Below are positions 51,946-61,024 of a DNA stretch of 64,000 nucleotides, one piece after another. Position 1 is the stretch's first letter, and each line of letters begins with the position of its first letter. Source of the DNA: an uncultured Clostridia bacterium (GTDB taxonomy: Bacteria > Bacillota > Clostridia > Christensenellales > Borkfalkiaceae); NCBI GenBank assembly GCA_947626575.1, contig CANQSR010000001.1, positions 62,001 to 126,000 on the forward strand, given 5' to 3'. Under the pieces are notes generated by a model. That model was not told where the DNA came from. It was given only the letters and a program-made list of their open reading frames with translations, and did not search any database. Both the position numbers and the translations under genes were made by a program.

Positions 51946-54726
51946 ATGAAACACAAAAAGGCAGTGAAAGCAGTATCCCTGGTACTCGTGGCTGCACTCG
52001 GCGTCGGCGCTTGCTCGGCGCTCGCAGGGTGCGGATCCGGCGAGAAGGCCCTCGTCATCATGACGGAAGAACTGAACGGACTCTTCAACCCCTTCTATTC
52101 GACCGCGGGTACGGATATGGACGTCGTCGGCCAGACGCAGATCTCCATGTTCAATACGGATAGCGACGGCGAAATTTCCTATGGCGACGATGAACCCGTC
52201 GTCGTGAAGGACTTCAAACAGGAGACGGCGGCGGACGGCAGTACCACCGATTACACGTTCGTCCTCAAAAACGGCATCGAGTTCTCGGACGGCAAGCCCC
52301 TCACGATGAACGACGTCATGTTCAACCTGTACGTCTACCTCGACCCCGTCTATACGGGTTCCTCGACCATGTATTCCACGGATATCGTCGGCCTCAAAGC
52401 GTACCGCACGCAGACGACCAATGAGAACGACGACGAGGAACTGACGTCCAACGCAACGGGGTATGCCATGACGCGCCGCGAGGAACTCCTCACCGCGTAC
52501 GATGAATGCAACAGGGAGCTCAACCCCGATACCCCCGATAGCTATAATGTAGATATCGAGAAGCTGGAAAAGTTTATCAAGGATGAATATACGCCTACGG
52601 AAGGGTACAGGCTTACCATTTGGGCCGACGGCAAGCCCTCTGACAAAGATCTTGCAAACGGCACCGCGGATGAACTTGCCCGCGCACAGCTCTATGCAGA
52701 CCTCGAAGAGGCTTTGAGGCTCTTCCGTGAAGAACTCAACAATGACTTCGATTCCGCAAAGGACGCCTATCAGGAGCCGCCCTATGTCCCGCAGGCGGGC
52801 AAAGAGGGGCAGAACGATTCGGATATCCGTTTCGACGGCGATACGAAGGAAGTCGTTTCCTTCATGTATATGGAGGGGTTTATCACCCTTGCCTATGCAG
52901 ATATCACCCAGAACGGCACGCTCAAAGAGGACGCCAACCATATCGTTGCCAACAACAATAGGACAAACAAGCAATCCAAAAAGAACTATGATGAGGACGC
53001 CATCGAGCATGCCGCAAATCCCCGCGAGGCGGCCATTAATTTCGTGTACGAAACCAAGGTCAAATCCGCATTCAACGAAGTGCTTCGCTGGTGGGCGACG
53101 GGCAGCAACCTGCTCGCCGGCTTCATCGGGAAAGCCAAGGAAGTCATTCTCGAACAAAACGTGAGCGCGAACGGCGGCCAAGTCCGCTTCCCCAACATCT
53201 CCGGCATCCAATCCCTCGGCCACACCACCAACGAGCAGAACGTGACCATCGGCGAAAAGACCTATAAGATCGCCCATGAATACAATGACGACGGCACCGT
53301 CAAGAATCCGGGCGAATATGCCGTTCTCCGCATCCGTATCAACAAGATCGACCCCAAGGCCATCTGGAACTTCGGGTTCACCGTGGCGCCGCATCACTAT
53401 TATTCCGACCCTGAGAAATATCCCGTCAATATCAAGGAAAACAAATTCGGCGTGGAGCGCGGCTCCTATGAATTCCAGACGGGCGTGTTGCAGGGTAATA
53501 CCGATAGCGGCGTGAGCAAGAACAAAGTGCCGCTCGGCGCAGGCCCCTATGTTGCGACCGACCGCGACGGCAAGGATAACCCCGCGGCCAACGAATTCAT
53601 GCTCAACAATATCGTCTATTTCAAGGCCAACGAGAAGTTCTTTGCAAACGTCGAGGACTGCGCGGAGTCGTTGCATCCTCCGCTCATCAAGCGCATGAAC
53701 TATCAGGTCGTCTCCCCGACCAACGCTATCTATCAGCTCAGAAGCGGCAGCGTCCACTTCGTCGAGCCGCAATATACCAACGAGAACAGCGACCAGCTCA
53801 ACGATATGAAGTCGAGCGGGTTCGAGAGCGTGGCCACTTGGCAGCTCGGCTATGGCTATATCGGCATCAACGCGGGCAAGGTCCCCAATATCTATATCCG
53901 CAGGGCCATCATGTCCGCCATGGACACCAGACTTGCGATCAACTATTATCGCGGCGGCGAAGCGGTGACCATCCGCTGGCCCATGTCCGTCGTCAGTTGG
54001 GCATATCCCCGCACGGCAGGCAACTCGCTCGATCCCGCGGACCCGCTGAAAAACATGGAACAAAACAACGGCACGGAGCATGACTACACGCGGTATGTGA
54101 GCGATGAATCCGCCAAGGCCAACATCCTGAAGTATATGGCGCTCGCGAACGTCGGACCCAACAGCCCCGACCTCAAGATCCAATTCACCATTGCAGGTTC
54201 CAACCTCACCGACCACCCGTGCTATAACGTCATGAAGAACGCGGAAGCGCTTCTCGATTCGTGCGGCTGGGATGTCGAAGTCGTCTCCGACGTGCAGGCG
54301 CTCACCAAGCTCTCGACGGGCAGCCTCTCCGTCTGGGCGGCGGCGTGGGGTTCCACCATCGACCCCGATATGTATCAGGTCTACCACAAGAACTCCACGG
54401 CGACCTCCGTGTATGCGTGGGGCTACCGCGAGATCCTCGGCGCGCGCGATTCCTATCCCACGGAGATCGGTATCCTCGATAAGCTCTCCACCGTCATTGA
54501 GCAGGCCCGCGAGACCAACGAGCGCAACGGCGATAACGGCCGTATCGCCCTCTATAAGCAGGCGATGAGCTATGTTCTCGATCTCGCCGTCGAGCTTCCC
54601 GTCTACCAGCGTAAGACGCTCTATGCGTACAACGCCAACGTCATCGATAAGAATACGTTGCCCGAAGAGATCAACTCTTACACCTCGCCGCTCTCCCGCA
54701 TCTGGGAAGTCGATTTCGTCAAATAA
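51946..54726 (+). CDS. oppA: Oligopeptide ABC transporter substrate-binding lipoprotein, enlarged
   Basis: 926 residues; family members are usually 530-600. Lipobox LAGC (Cys29). The SBP family 5 fold is recognised from TDYTFVLKNGIEFSDGKPLTMNDVMFN early on and PLGAGPYVATD, YQLRSGSVHFVEP, YIRRAIMSAMDTRLAIN and the C-terminal WAAAWGSTIDPDMYQ later. Between about residues 130 and 480 lies an extra 300-odd residues rich in charged helices and Asn, with no family I recognise. Captures peptides outside the membrane for OppBCDF. Strong GGAGGA ribosome site. A GC-rich hairpin after the stop probably raises its mRNA level over the downstream genes. Confidence 0.9.
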   Translation: MKHKKAVKAVSLVLVAALGVGACSALAGCGSGEKALVIMTEELNGLFNPFYSTAGTDMDVVGQTQISMFNTDSDGEISYGDDEPVVVKDFKQETAADGSTTDYTFVLKNGIEFSDGKPLTMNDVMFNLYVYLDPVYTGSSTMYSTDIVGLKAYRTQTTNENDDEELTSNATGYAMTRREELLTAYDECNRELNPDTPDSYNVDIEKLEKFIKDEYTPTEGYRLTIWADGKPSDKDLANGTADELARAQLYADLEEALRLFREELNNDFDSAKDAYQEPPYVPQAGKEGQNDSDIRFDGDTKEVVSFMYMEGFITLAYADITQNGTLKEDANHIVANNNRTNKQSKKNYDEDAIEHAANPREAAINFVYETKVKSAFNEVLRWWATGSNLLAGFIGKAKEVILEQNVSANGGQVRFPNISGIQSLGHTTNEQNVTIGEKTYKIAHEYNDDGTVKNPGEYAVLRIRINKIDPKAIWNFGFTVAPHHYYSDPEKYPVNIKENKFGVERGSYEFQTGVLQGNTDSGVSKNKVPLGAGPYVATDRDGKDNPAANEFMLNNIVYFKANEKFFANVEDCAESLHPPLIKRMNYQVVSPTNAIYQLRSGSVHFVEPQYTNENSDQLNDMKSSGFESVATWQLGYGYIGINAGKVPNIYIRRAIMSAMDTRLAINYYRGGEAVTIRWPMSVVSWAYPRTAGNSLDPADPLKNMEQNNGTEHDYTRYVSDESAKANILKYMALANVGPNSPDLKIQFTIAGSNLTDHPCYNVMKNAEALLDSCGWDVEVVSDVQALTKLSTGSLSVWAAAWGSTIDPDMYQVYHKNSTATSVYAWGYREILGARDSYPTEIGILDKLSTVIEQARETNERNGDNGRIALYKQAMSYVLDLAVELPVYQRKTLYAYNANVIDKNTLPEEINSYTSPLSRIWEVDFVK

Positions 54727-54752
54727 GCGAAGCGAACGGAAAACCGAAGGGC

Positions 54753-54779
54753 CCTTCCCCGCAATTTTTGCGGGGAAGG
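54753..54779 (+). terminator. Intercistronic hairpin after oppA (partial terminator or mRNA-stabilising stem)
   Basis: Perfect 12-bp stem CCTTCCCCGCAA (54753-54764)/TTGCGGGGAAGG (54768-54779) with a 3-base loop; a short T run appears only eight bases later. Such hairpins often follow binding-protein genes and let them be made in excess of the permease. Confidence 0.7.
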
Positions 54780-54836
54780 CATCCCGTTTTTGTAGCCCTC
54801 AGGCTACACCGCAAATAAATCAAGCGGAGAAGTTTC

Positions 54837-55829
54837 ATGCTGAAATACATTCTCAAACGATTGGGGCTTGCCATTCTCTGCCTCGTCGGCGTCTCTCTCA
54901 TCCTATACATCCTCGTGCGCATGATGCCCGTGAGCTTCGTACAGGATAAGATCAACCAGATCAACCAGGGCGGTGCTGTGGTCTCGCAGGACGTCATCGA
55001 CGCCATGTATAAGATGTACGGACTTGAAGACAGCAGTTTTTTGGGCATCCTCACCGGATACGTCAATTGGATCGGGGCGCTTTTGAGGGGCGACCTCGGC
55101 ACAAGCTGGAAATACGGCGGACCCGTCCTCGACGAGATCGTCAACCACATGGGTACGTCCTTCATCATCGCGTTCATTTCGATGATCTTCGAATACCTCA
55201 TCGCCATTCCCTTGGGCGTCACGGCGGCCACGCACCAATATTCGGTGCGCGACTATGTCGTCACCGTCCTCGTCATGATCGGCATCTCGCTACCGTCCTT
55301 CTTCTTCGGGCGGTTTTTGCAGAGTATCTTTGCGGGCAACCTCGGCTGGTTCCCGGCGGGCGGCCTGGAAGATGCTTCCAAGCACTATTCGGGCATCATG
55401 ATCGCATTCGACCAGCTATGGCACGTCATGCTGCCCATCTTCGTCATGACGATTTTGAGCATCGGCGGCACGATGCGCTATATGCGCACCAACATGCTCG
55501 AAGTTCTCAATTCCGACTACATACGGACGGCGCGCGCAAAGGGCCTTTCCGAGAGGAAGGTCATCTATAAGCACGCCTTCCGCAATACGATGATCCCCAT
55601 CGTCACGATGATGGCGGGCGTGCTTCCCTCGCTCTTTTCGGGCGCGATGATCACCGAGCAGGTCTTTGACCTCCCCGGCATCGGTAAGATCGCCCTCGAT
55701 GCGATGCAGGCGGGCGATATTCCCTTCATCATGGGCGATAACATGTTCATTGCGTTCCTGAGCGTCATCGGCGTGCTTCTTTCCGACCTCATGTACGCCG
55801 TCGTTGACCCGCGCGTCAAGCTCTACTAA
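54837..55829 (+). CDS. oppB: Oligopeptide ABC transporter permease OppB
   Basis: 330 residues, six membrane segments. N-terminal MLKYILKRLGLAILCLVGVSLI is typical of the DppB/OppB family. The cytosolic EAA loop that contacts the ATPases is seen as YIRTARAKGLSERKVIYKHAFRN, followed by PSLFSGAMITEQVFDLPGIG. Ends VDPRVKLY, the usual family ending. Pairs with OppC to form the membrane pore. Confidence 0.95.
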   Translation: MLKYILKRLGLAILCLVGVSLILYILVRMMPVSFVQDKINQINQGGAVVSQDVIDAMYKMYGLEDSSFLGILTGYVNWIGALLRGDLGTSWKYGGPVLDEIVNHMGTSFIIAFISMIFEYLIAIPLGVTAATHQYSVRDYVVTVLVMIGISLPSFFFGRFLQSIFAGNLGWFPAGGLEDASKHYSGIMIAFDQLWHVMLPIFVMTILSIGGTMRYMRTNMLEVLNSDYIRTARAKGLSERKVIYKHAFRNTMIPIVTMMAGVLPSLFSGAMITEQVFDLPGIGKIALDAMQAGDIPFIMGDNMFIAFLSVIGVLLSDLMYAVVDPRVKLY

Positions 55830-55839
55830 GGAGGCCGAT

Positions 55840-56982
55840 ATGGACGAATTCAAAAACGGGGATGGGTTTGAACCCGAAAAAATCAACCTCACAGAGACGG
55901 AGCGGGCGGAAGCGGACGAGGCGGCGATGCTTGCCGCCGGTCCCGAAACGGATGAACAGGCGCTCATGGAGGCGCAGGATGAGGCGAACGCGCTCGATAA
56001 GAACGTGCGCCTTCTCTCGCCCGGCCGCATGGTCGCGCGGCGGTTCTTCCGCTCCAAGCTCTCCGTCATCGGTCTCGTCATGATCCTCGCGCTGCTGCTC
56101 TTTTCATGGATGGGTCCCGTGTTCTACCACCGGTGGGGAGAGGAGGAGATGGATAAATCCGTCAAGGTCGAGTATAGCCGCGAGACGGTCATCTATACGG
56201 ATGAAGAGACGGGGGAAGAATACACCTTCTATCAAGTAGCGGAGGACCATCAGACGCTCAACAGCCTCGCGCCGATGTCATGGGATCACCTCTTCGGAAC
56301 GGATAAAAACGGTTGCGACGTCTTTACCCGCCTCATGTACGGCGGCCGCGTCTCGATGTCCGTCTCCTTCTTAGCCGTCTTTGTCGTCACCATTTTGGGC
56401 GTCATCTTCGGCGGCATTTCGGGCTATTTCGGCGGATGGGTGGATAACGTCATCATGAGGCTCTGCGATATCCTCATGTGCCTTCCGCAACTTCCGCTGA
56501 TGCTGATCATCGGTACGCTGTTCGATTCGTGGCATGTGGAATCGTATATGCGTATCTATTACCTCATGCTGTTCTTGACGCTCCTATCGTGGCCGGGCAT
56601 TGCCCGCCTCGTGCGCGGGCAGATCCTCTTTTTGAGGGAACAGGAATATATGGTCGCGGCGGAGGCCATGGGATTTTCCACGTCGCGCAAGATTTTCAAG
56701 CATCTCATCCCCAACGTCTTGCCCCAGCTCATCGTCTCCATGACGCTCTCGCTCGGCAGCATGATCTTGTCCGAAGCCACGCTTTCCTATCTCGGCCTCG
56801 GCATGAAGGGCGGCGCATCGTGGGGCGTGATGATCCAGATAGTCACCGAGGATACCAACGTTCTGAACAGTTTCTTCAACGTATGGGGGCCTCCGGGCAT
56901 CTGCATCATCATCGCAGTACTCGGCTTCAACTTCATCGGCGACGGCCTCAGAGACGCGCTCGATCCCAAGGCAAGGAGATAA
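55840..56982 (+). CDS. oppC: Oligopeptide ABC transporter permease OppC
   Basis: 380 residues from MDEFKNGDGFEPEKIN after AAGGAGG; an earlier in-frame ATG inside oppB is not needed. A 60-residue acidic cytosolic N-terminal extension precedes MVARRFFRSKLSVIGLVMILAL. A 45-residue extracytosolic segment (VEYSRETVIYTDEETGEEYT) is longer than usual. The EAA loop is YMVAAEAMGFSTSRKIFKHLIPN; the ending FNFIGDGLRDALDPKARR is the family hallmark. Confidence 0.94.
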   Translation: MDEFKNGDGFEPEKINLTETERAEADEAAMLAAGPETDEQALMEAQDEANALDKNVRLLSPGRMVARRFFRSKLSVIGLVMILALLLFSWMGPVFYHRWGEEEMDKSVKVEYSRETVIYTDEETGEEYTFYQVAEDHQTLNSLAPMSWDHLFGTDKNGCDVFTRLMYGGRVSMSVSFLAVFVVTILGVIFGGISGYFGGWVDNVIMRLCDILMCLPQLPLMLIIGTLFDSWHVESYMRIYYLMLFLTLLSWPGIARLVRGQILFLREQEYMVAAEAMGFSTSRKIFKHLIPNVLPQLIVSMTLSLGSMILSEATLSYLGLGMKGGASWGVMIQIVTEDTNVLNSFFNVWGPPGICIIIAVLGFNFIGDGLRDALDPKARR

Positions 56983-56985
56983 GAT

Positions 56986-58308
56986 ATGGCAGAAGAGAAA
57001 AAGAACCGGCACTATCTGACGGGTAAAGAAGTCCGCGCCATTGCCAAGGAGAACGCAAAGATCACCCGTGCGTTTGAAAAGAAAAAGAAGCGCAAGGCGG
57101 CAGAGAGCGAGTTCCTCTCCTCGATGAAGGACCCCAAAAACATCCTCGAAGTGGAGGATCTGCACACCTATTTCTTTACCGACCAAGGCGTGGTGAAGGC
57201 CGTCAACGGCGTTTCGTTCGATATCCCGCAGGGGTCCACCGTGGGCGTCGTCGGGGAATCGGGTTGCGGGAAATCCGTGACGAGCATGTCCATCATGCAA
57301 CTCTTGCAGGGACCCGCCGGGCAGATCTATTCGGGCAGTATGCGCTTCAAGTCCTATGACTTCAAGCGCGACGGAAAGGGGAACCCCATCCCCATCTGGG
57401 ATGACGACGAAGAGGGGCGCCCGCAGTACGACGAAGTCAAAGACAGGAAGGGCAACGCCAAGCTCGATAAAGAGGGCAAGCCCATTTTGGAGCGCCGCCA
57501 GAAGCGCGATGAATACGGAACGCTCCTCTATGAGATGGAGGAGAAAGTCTTTGATATCGCCAAGATGCCCACCAAGGAGATGTACCGTCTGCGCGGGCGG
57601 CAGATCGCGATGATCTTTCAGGAACCCATGACGAGCCTCAACCCCGTGTTCACCATCGGCAACCAGCTCGACGAAGTGACGCTGTTGCACTTTCCGGGGT
57701 CCACCAAGGAGGACGCCAAGCGCCGTTCCATCGAAATGCTCAATCTCGTGGGCATCGCCATGCCCGAACGCGTGTATAAATCCTACCCGCACGAACTTTC
57801 GGGCGGTATGCGCCAGCGCGTCATGATCTCCATGGCGCTCGCGGGCGACCCGCGCCTCATCATCGCCGATGAACCCACGACGGCGCTCGACGTCACCATT
57901 CAGGCGCAGATCCTCGACCTCCTTAGAGACTTAAAGACGCGCATCAACGGCTCCATCCTGCTCATCACGCACGACCTCGGTATCATCGCCGAAATGGCGG
58001 ATTATGTCGTCGTCATGTATGCGGGCCGCATCATCGAGCGCGGGACGGCTTCGGAGATCTTCCACCATCCCATGCACCCCTATACCATCGGCCTGCAAAA
58101 ATCCAAGCCGACGATGGATTCCGAATCGGAGTCGCTGTTCAACATCCCCGGCAACGTTCCCAATCCCATCGATATGCCCGATTATTGCTATTTCCGCGAG
58201 CGTTGCTCCGGTTGCATCAAGGCCTGTTTCGGCGAATATCCGCCCATGATACAGGTCGGCCCCACGCATTTTGTTGCCTGCCACCTCTACGATAAGGAGA
58301 ATAAATGA
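56986..58308 (+). CDS. oppD: Oligopeptide ABC transporter ATPase OppD
   Basis: 440 residues against a usual 330-350. Walker A is GESGCGKS near residue 89, signature LSGGMRQRV near 272, Walker [14 protein letters not shown] near 292-305, and a His switch in ITHDLG. Extra length comes from a basic N-terminal extension of about 45 residues and a 70-residue charged insert between Walker A and the Q loop ([18 protein letters not shown] onward). The C-terminal cysteine-containing region ([19 protein letters not shown]) is typical of OppD/OppF and can bind an iron-sulfur cluster in some members. It ends in an ATGA overlap with oppF. Confidence 0.94.
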   Translation: MAEEKKNRHYLTGKEVRAIAKENAKITRAFEKKKKRKAAESEFLSSMKDPKNILEVEDLHTYFFTDQGVVKAVNGVSFDIPQGSTVGVVGESGCGKSVTSMSIMQLLQGPAGQIYSGSMRFKSYDFKRDGKGNPIPIWDDDEEGRPQYDEVKDRKGNAKLDKEGKPILERRQKRDEYGTLLYEMEEKVFDIAKMPTKEMYRLRGRQIAMIFQEPMTSLNPVFTIGNQLDEVTLLHFPGSTKEDAKRRSIEMLNLVGIAMPERVYKSYPHELSGGMRQRVMISMALAGDPRLIIADEPTTALDVTIQAQILDLLRDLKTRINGSILLITHDLGIIAEMADYVVVMYAGRIIERGTASEIFHHPMHPYTIGLQKSKPTMDSESESLFNIPGNVPNPIDMPDYCYFRERCSGCIKACFGEYPPMIQVGPTHFVACHLYDKENK

Positions 58309-59525
58309 TGGACAAGAAAAAGGACGAAACGCTCGAAGAGAGCGAAAACGGGGTACCCATGTCCGCAGATGCTTCTCCCGAAACGGAGGGGACGACGGCC
58401 CAGCCCACCGAAGAAGAGCGCGCCGAAAAGAATGCCGCGTGCATCGCTTCGGGCGACTTCGAGGGCTTCGACGACGAGTTGCAGGCGCGCCGCGAGGCCG
58501 TGGCCCGCGAACAGAAGGCCGAAGAGGACAAGGCTCTTCCGCCCGATGAAAACGCCCTCCTCGAAGTCCGCCATCTCAAAATGTATTTCCCCCTCAAAAA
58601 GTCGCTCGGCGGGAAGGTCAAGGTGTGGCTCCGCGCGGTGGACGATATCTCGTTCACGCTCAAAGCGGGCGAGACGCTCGGCATCGTCGGGGAATCGGGC
58701 TGCGGCAAGACGACGATGGGCCGCGCCATTCTGAAACTCTATAAGCCCACGGGCGGGCAGATCTTCTTCGGCGGCAAGGACATCGCGCCGTATAAGTCCT
58801 CCGGGATGCGCCCCCTGCGCACGCAGATGCAGATCATCTTTCAAGACCCGTATTCCTCGCTCCCGCCCCGCAGTACGGTGGGGGGCATCCTCTCCGAACC
58901 CGTGCGGGTCCACAACATCGTACCCAAGGAAAAGACCAAGGAATACGTTCTCGACGTCATGGACCAATGCGGCCTCCGCGATTACTACTTCGAGCGCTAT
59001 CCGCATGAATTTTCGGGCGGCCAGCGCCAGCGTATCTGCATTGCCCGCGCGCTCTCGGTCAACCCCAAACTCGTCGTCTGCGATGAGCCTGTCTCCGCGC
59101 TTGACGTCTCCATTCAGGCGCAGATCATCAACCTTCTGAAACGCTTGCAGCAGCAGAGGGGTTTGACGTACGTATTCATTTCGCACGACCTCTCCGTCGT
59201 CAAGCACATTTCGGATAGGATCGGCGTCATGTATCTCGGTTCGATGGTGGAGTTCGGCAACAAGAAGGATATCTTCTCGCACCCCATGCACCCCTATACG
59301 CAGGCGCTCTTCTCCGCGGTACCCAATCCCAACCCCGACGTGAAGATGGACCGCATCGTGCTGAAAGGGGATATCCCCTCGCCCGCCAATCCGCCCAAGG
59401 GGTGCAAGTTCCACACGCGCTGCCCCAAGTGCATGGAGATCTGCAAGCACGTCGCGCCCGTCTACAAGGAATATGAACCCGGCCACTTCGTGGCCTGCCA
59501 TTGCTACCCGCAGGAGGAAGCATGA
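58305..59525 (+). CDS. oppF: Oligopeptide ABC transporter ATPase OppF
   Basis: 406 residues. A Glu/Ala-rich N-terminal extension of about 80 residues precedes the ATPase domain (LEVRHLKMYFPLKKSLGGKV). Walker A GESGCGKT near residue 128, Q loop IIFQDPYSSLPPRSTV, signature FSGGQRQRI near 235, Walker B LVVCDEPVSALDV near 258, His switch SHDLSVV. C-terminal cysteines (CKFHTRCPKCMEICKHVAP) match the family. Second of two alternating ATG codons (58308) is possible. Hydrolyses ATP together with OppD to drive peptide import. Confidence 0.94.
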   Translation: MMDKKKDETLEESENGVPMSADASPETEGTTAQPTEEERAEKNAACIASGDFEGFDDELQARREAVAREQKAEEDKALPPDENALLEVRHLKMYFPLKKSLGGKVKVWLRAVDDISFTLKAGETLGIVGESGCGKTTMGRAILKLYKPTGGQIFFGGKDIAPYKSSGMRPLRTQMQIIFQDPYSSLPPRSTVGGILSEPVRVHNIVPKEKTKEYVLDVMDQCGLRDYYFERYPHEFSGGQRQRICIARALSVNPKLVVCDEPVSALDVSIQAQIINLLKRLQQQRGLTYVFISHDLSVVKHISDRIGVMYLGSMVEFGNKKDIFSHPMHPYTQALFSAVPNPNPDVKMDRIVLKGDIPSPANPPKGCKFHTRCPKCMEICKHVAPVYKEYEPGHFVACHCYPQEEA

Positions 59526-59785
59526 AAAAGAAGGGGGAGTCCGGCGGCAGCGGGGAAGTCCCCAAGAAAAAAGAACAGAAGATCGTCTACATCGACGACG
59601 GCTCCACCGTCGCCGATATGAGCGGGACCCGTAAGGGCCCCCCGCGCAGAAAGTCCACCATGAAGGAGAAGTGGAAAACGTACATCACGACGGTCAAACA
59701 CATGATCCTTCCGCTCCTCATCACGTTGCTCGCCATGACGATGGTATTTATCATCCTCATGCTCGTGACGGGCAAGTGGACTTAA
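59522..59785 (+). CDS. Small single-span membrane protein at the end of the opp operon
   Basis: 87 residues from MKKKGESGGSGEVPKKK, whose ATG overlaps the oppF stop (ATGA) behind AGGAGGA, so translation is coupled. The N-terminal 60 residues are basic with the phrase KIVYIDDGSTVADMSG; the only membrane segment is near the C-terminus (MILPLLITLLAMTMVFIILM), giving a tail-anchored layout with the basic part in the cytosol. No family recognised. Position suggests a role with the transporter, but that is inference. Confidence 0.75.
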   Translation: MKKKGESGGSGEVPKKKEQKIVYIDDGSTVADMSGTRKGPPRRKSTMKEKWKTYITTVKHMILPLLITLLAMTMVFIILMLVTGKWT

Positions 59786-59810
59786 AAACATGGACATGAT
59801 TTACGGCAAG

Positions 59811-59833
59811 CCGCCCCGAAGGGGGCGGTTTTT
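59811..59833 (+). terminator. Intrinsic terminator of the protease-opp operon
   Basis: Stem CCGCCCC (59811-59817)/GGGGCGG (59822-59828), GAAG loop, then TTTTT. Confidence 0.92.
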
Positions 59834-59938
59834 CTGTTTTTCAGGCGGCATTTTCCGCGCATTTCGTCGAAAATCCGCCGCGCAAATATTTTTCTTTCCG
59901 CAACATATAGATTTTTTTTGCGAAGTACCGTCAAAGGA

Positions 59939-59967
59939 TTGTGTTTTCTTGAAAAAAATGCTATAAT
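59939..59967 (+). promoter_or_regulatory. Promoter of plsX-rnc-smc
   Basis: TTGTGT (59939-59944), 17-bp spacer, consensus TATAAT (59962-59967). Confidence 0.8.
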
Positions 59968-59969
59968 GT

Positions 59970-59995
59970 CTCCGTACGAAATCTATCGTATGGAG
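59970..59995. promoter_or_regulatory. Inverted repeat between the plsX promoter and start
   Basis: CTCCGTACGA (59970-59979) and TCGTATGGAG (59986-59995) form a 10-bp inverted repeat with one G-T pair and a 6-base centre. It sits at the transcription start and its 3' arm includes the GGAG ribosome site, so it could be a repressor operator (plsX is a FapR target in Bacillus) or an RNA hairpin hiding the site. It does not match the Bacillus FapR box. Confidence 0.5.
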
Positions 59996-60001
59996 AAGCA
60001 T

Positions 60002-61024
60002 ATGTTAAAAATCGTGGTTGACGCCATGGGAGGCGACCACGCGCCCGCCGAGATCGTGAAGGGCGCGCTCCGCTCTCTTGACATGCGCAAGGACTTCATG
60101 GTCGTCCTCACGGGCGATGAAGCGTTGATCGGGCATGAACTCGAAAAGTACAAATACGATCCCGCCCGCGTCGAAGTCGTACACTGCGGGGAGGTCATCA
60201 CCAACGACGACGTTCCCACCCACGCCGTGCGGGTGAAGCGCGATAGTTCGCTCGTCGTCGGCCTCAAACTCCTCAAAGAGGACGCGGAGGCGGGGGCGTT
60301 CGTCTCGGCGGGTTCCACGGGCGCGGTTCTTACGGGCGGCATCATGCACATCGGCAGGATCAAGGGCATCCTCCGCCCGGCACTCTGTCCGGGCATCCCC
60401 AACGTCAACGGCGGGAGAACGCTGCTCTGCGACTGCGGCGCCAACGCCGAATGCAAGCCCGCCTACCTCCAACAGTTCGGCATCATGGCTTCCGCCTATG
60501 CGAAGGCGGCCTTCGGCATCGCAGAACCCCGCGTGGGGCTTCTCACCAACGGCACCGAGGAACACAAGGGCGATACGCTCCATCAGGAGGCCCATGCGCT
60601 CCTCAAAGAGACGCACGGCATTCATTTCGTGGGCAACATCGAGGGGCGCGACATCATGTACGGCGACTGCGACGTCGCCGTTGCCGACGGCTTTTCGGGC
60701 AACATCGCGCTGAAATCCGTCGAGGGTTGCGGCAAGACCGTTGCCGCCGTCCTCTCGCAACAGTTCAAGAAGAGCGCGGGCAGTAAGCTCGCATACCTGT
60801 GCGCGCGCAAGCAGATCAACGCCCTCAAAGATATGCTCGACTACGCCAAGCTCGGCGGGTCCGTCTTTTTGGGCCTCAGGCAGGTGGTCATCAAGAGCCA
60901 CGGCTCCTCCAAGGCGACGAGCATCGCCGCCTCCGTCTGCCAGGGGGTGGACGCCTACCGCGGCGGCCTCATCGCATCCATCGAGCGTATGCTCGCCGAA
61001 ACGGGTCTGCCCGCGGAGACGTGA
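60002..61024 (+). CDS. plsX: Phosphate acyltransferase PlsX
   Basis: 340 residues from MLKIVVDAMGGDHAPAEIV; upstream in-frame ATGs (59993 and earlier) lack a ribosome site, whereas GGAGAAG precedes this one. Converts acyl-ACP and phosphate to acyl-phosphate at the start of phospholipid synthesis. Other landmarks: FVSAGSTGAVLTGG, RPALCPGIPN, GLLTNGTEEHKGD, FVGNIEGRDIMYGDCDVAVADGF-type segment and HGSSKATSI. The stop overlaps rnc (TGATG). The usual acpP between plsX and rnc is absent. Confidence 0.95.
   Translation: MLKIVVDAMGGDHAPAEIVKGALRSLDMRKDFMVVLTGDEALIGHELEKYKYDPARVEVVHCGEVITNDDVPTHAVRVKRDSSLVVGLKLLKEDAEAGAFVSAGSTGAVLTGGIMHIGRIKGILRPALCPGIPNVNGGRTLLCDCGANAECKPAYLQQFGIMASAYAKAAFGIAEPRVGLLTNGTEEHKGDTLHQEAHALLKETHGIHFVGNIEGRDIMYGDCDVAVADGFSGNIALKSVEGCGKTVAAVLSQQFKKSAGSKLAYLCARKQINALKDMLDYAKLGGSVFLGLRQVVIKSHGSSKATSIAASVCQGVDAYRGGLIASIERMLAETGLPAET

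Noticed and set aside
59918-60001. N-terminal extension of PlsX from upstream in-frame ATGs
   Set aside because: It would begin upstream of, or within, the promoter and palindrome, while the ATG at 60002 has a ribosome site and matches the family start.
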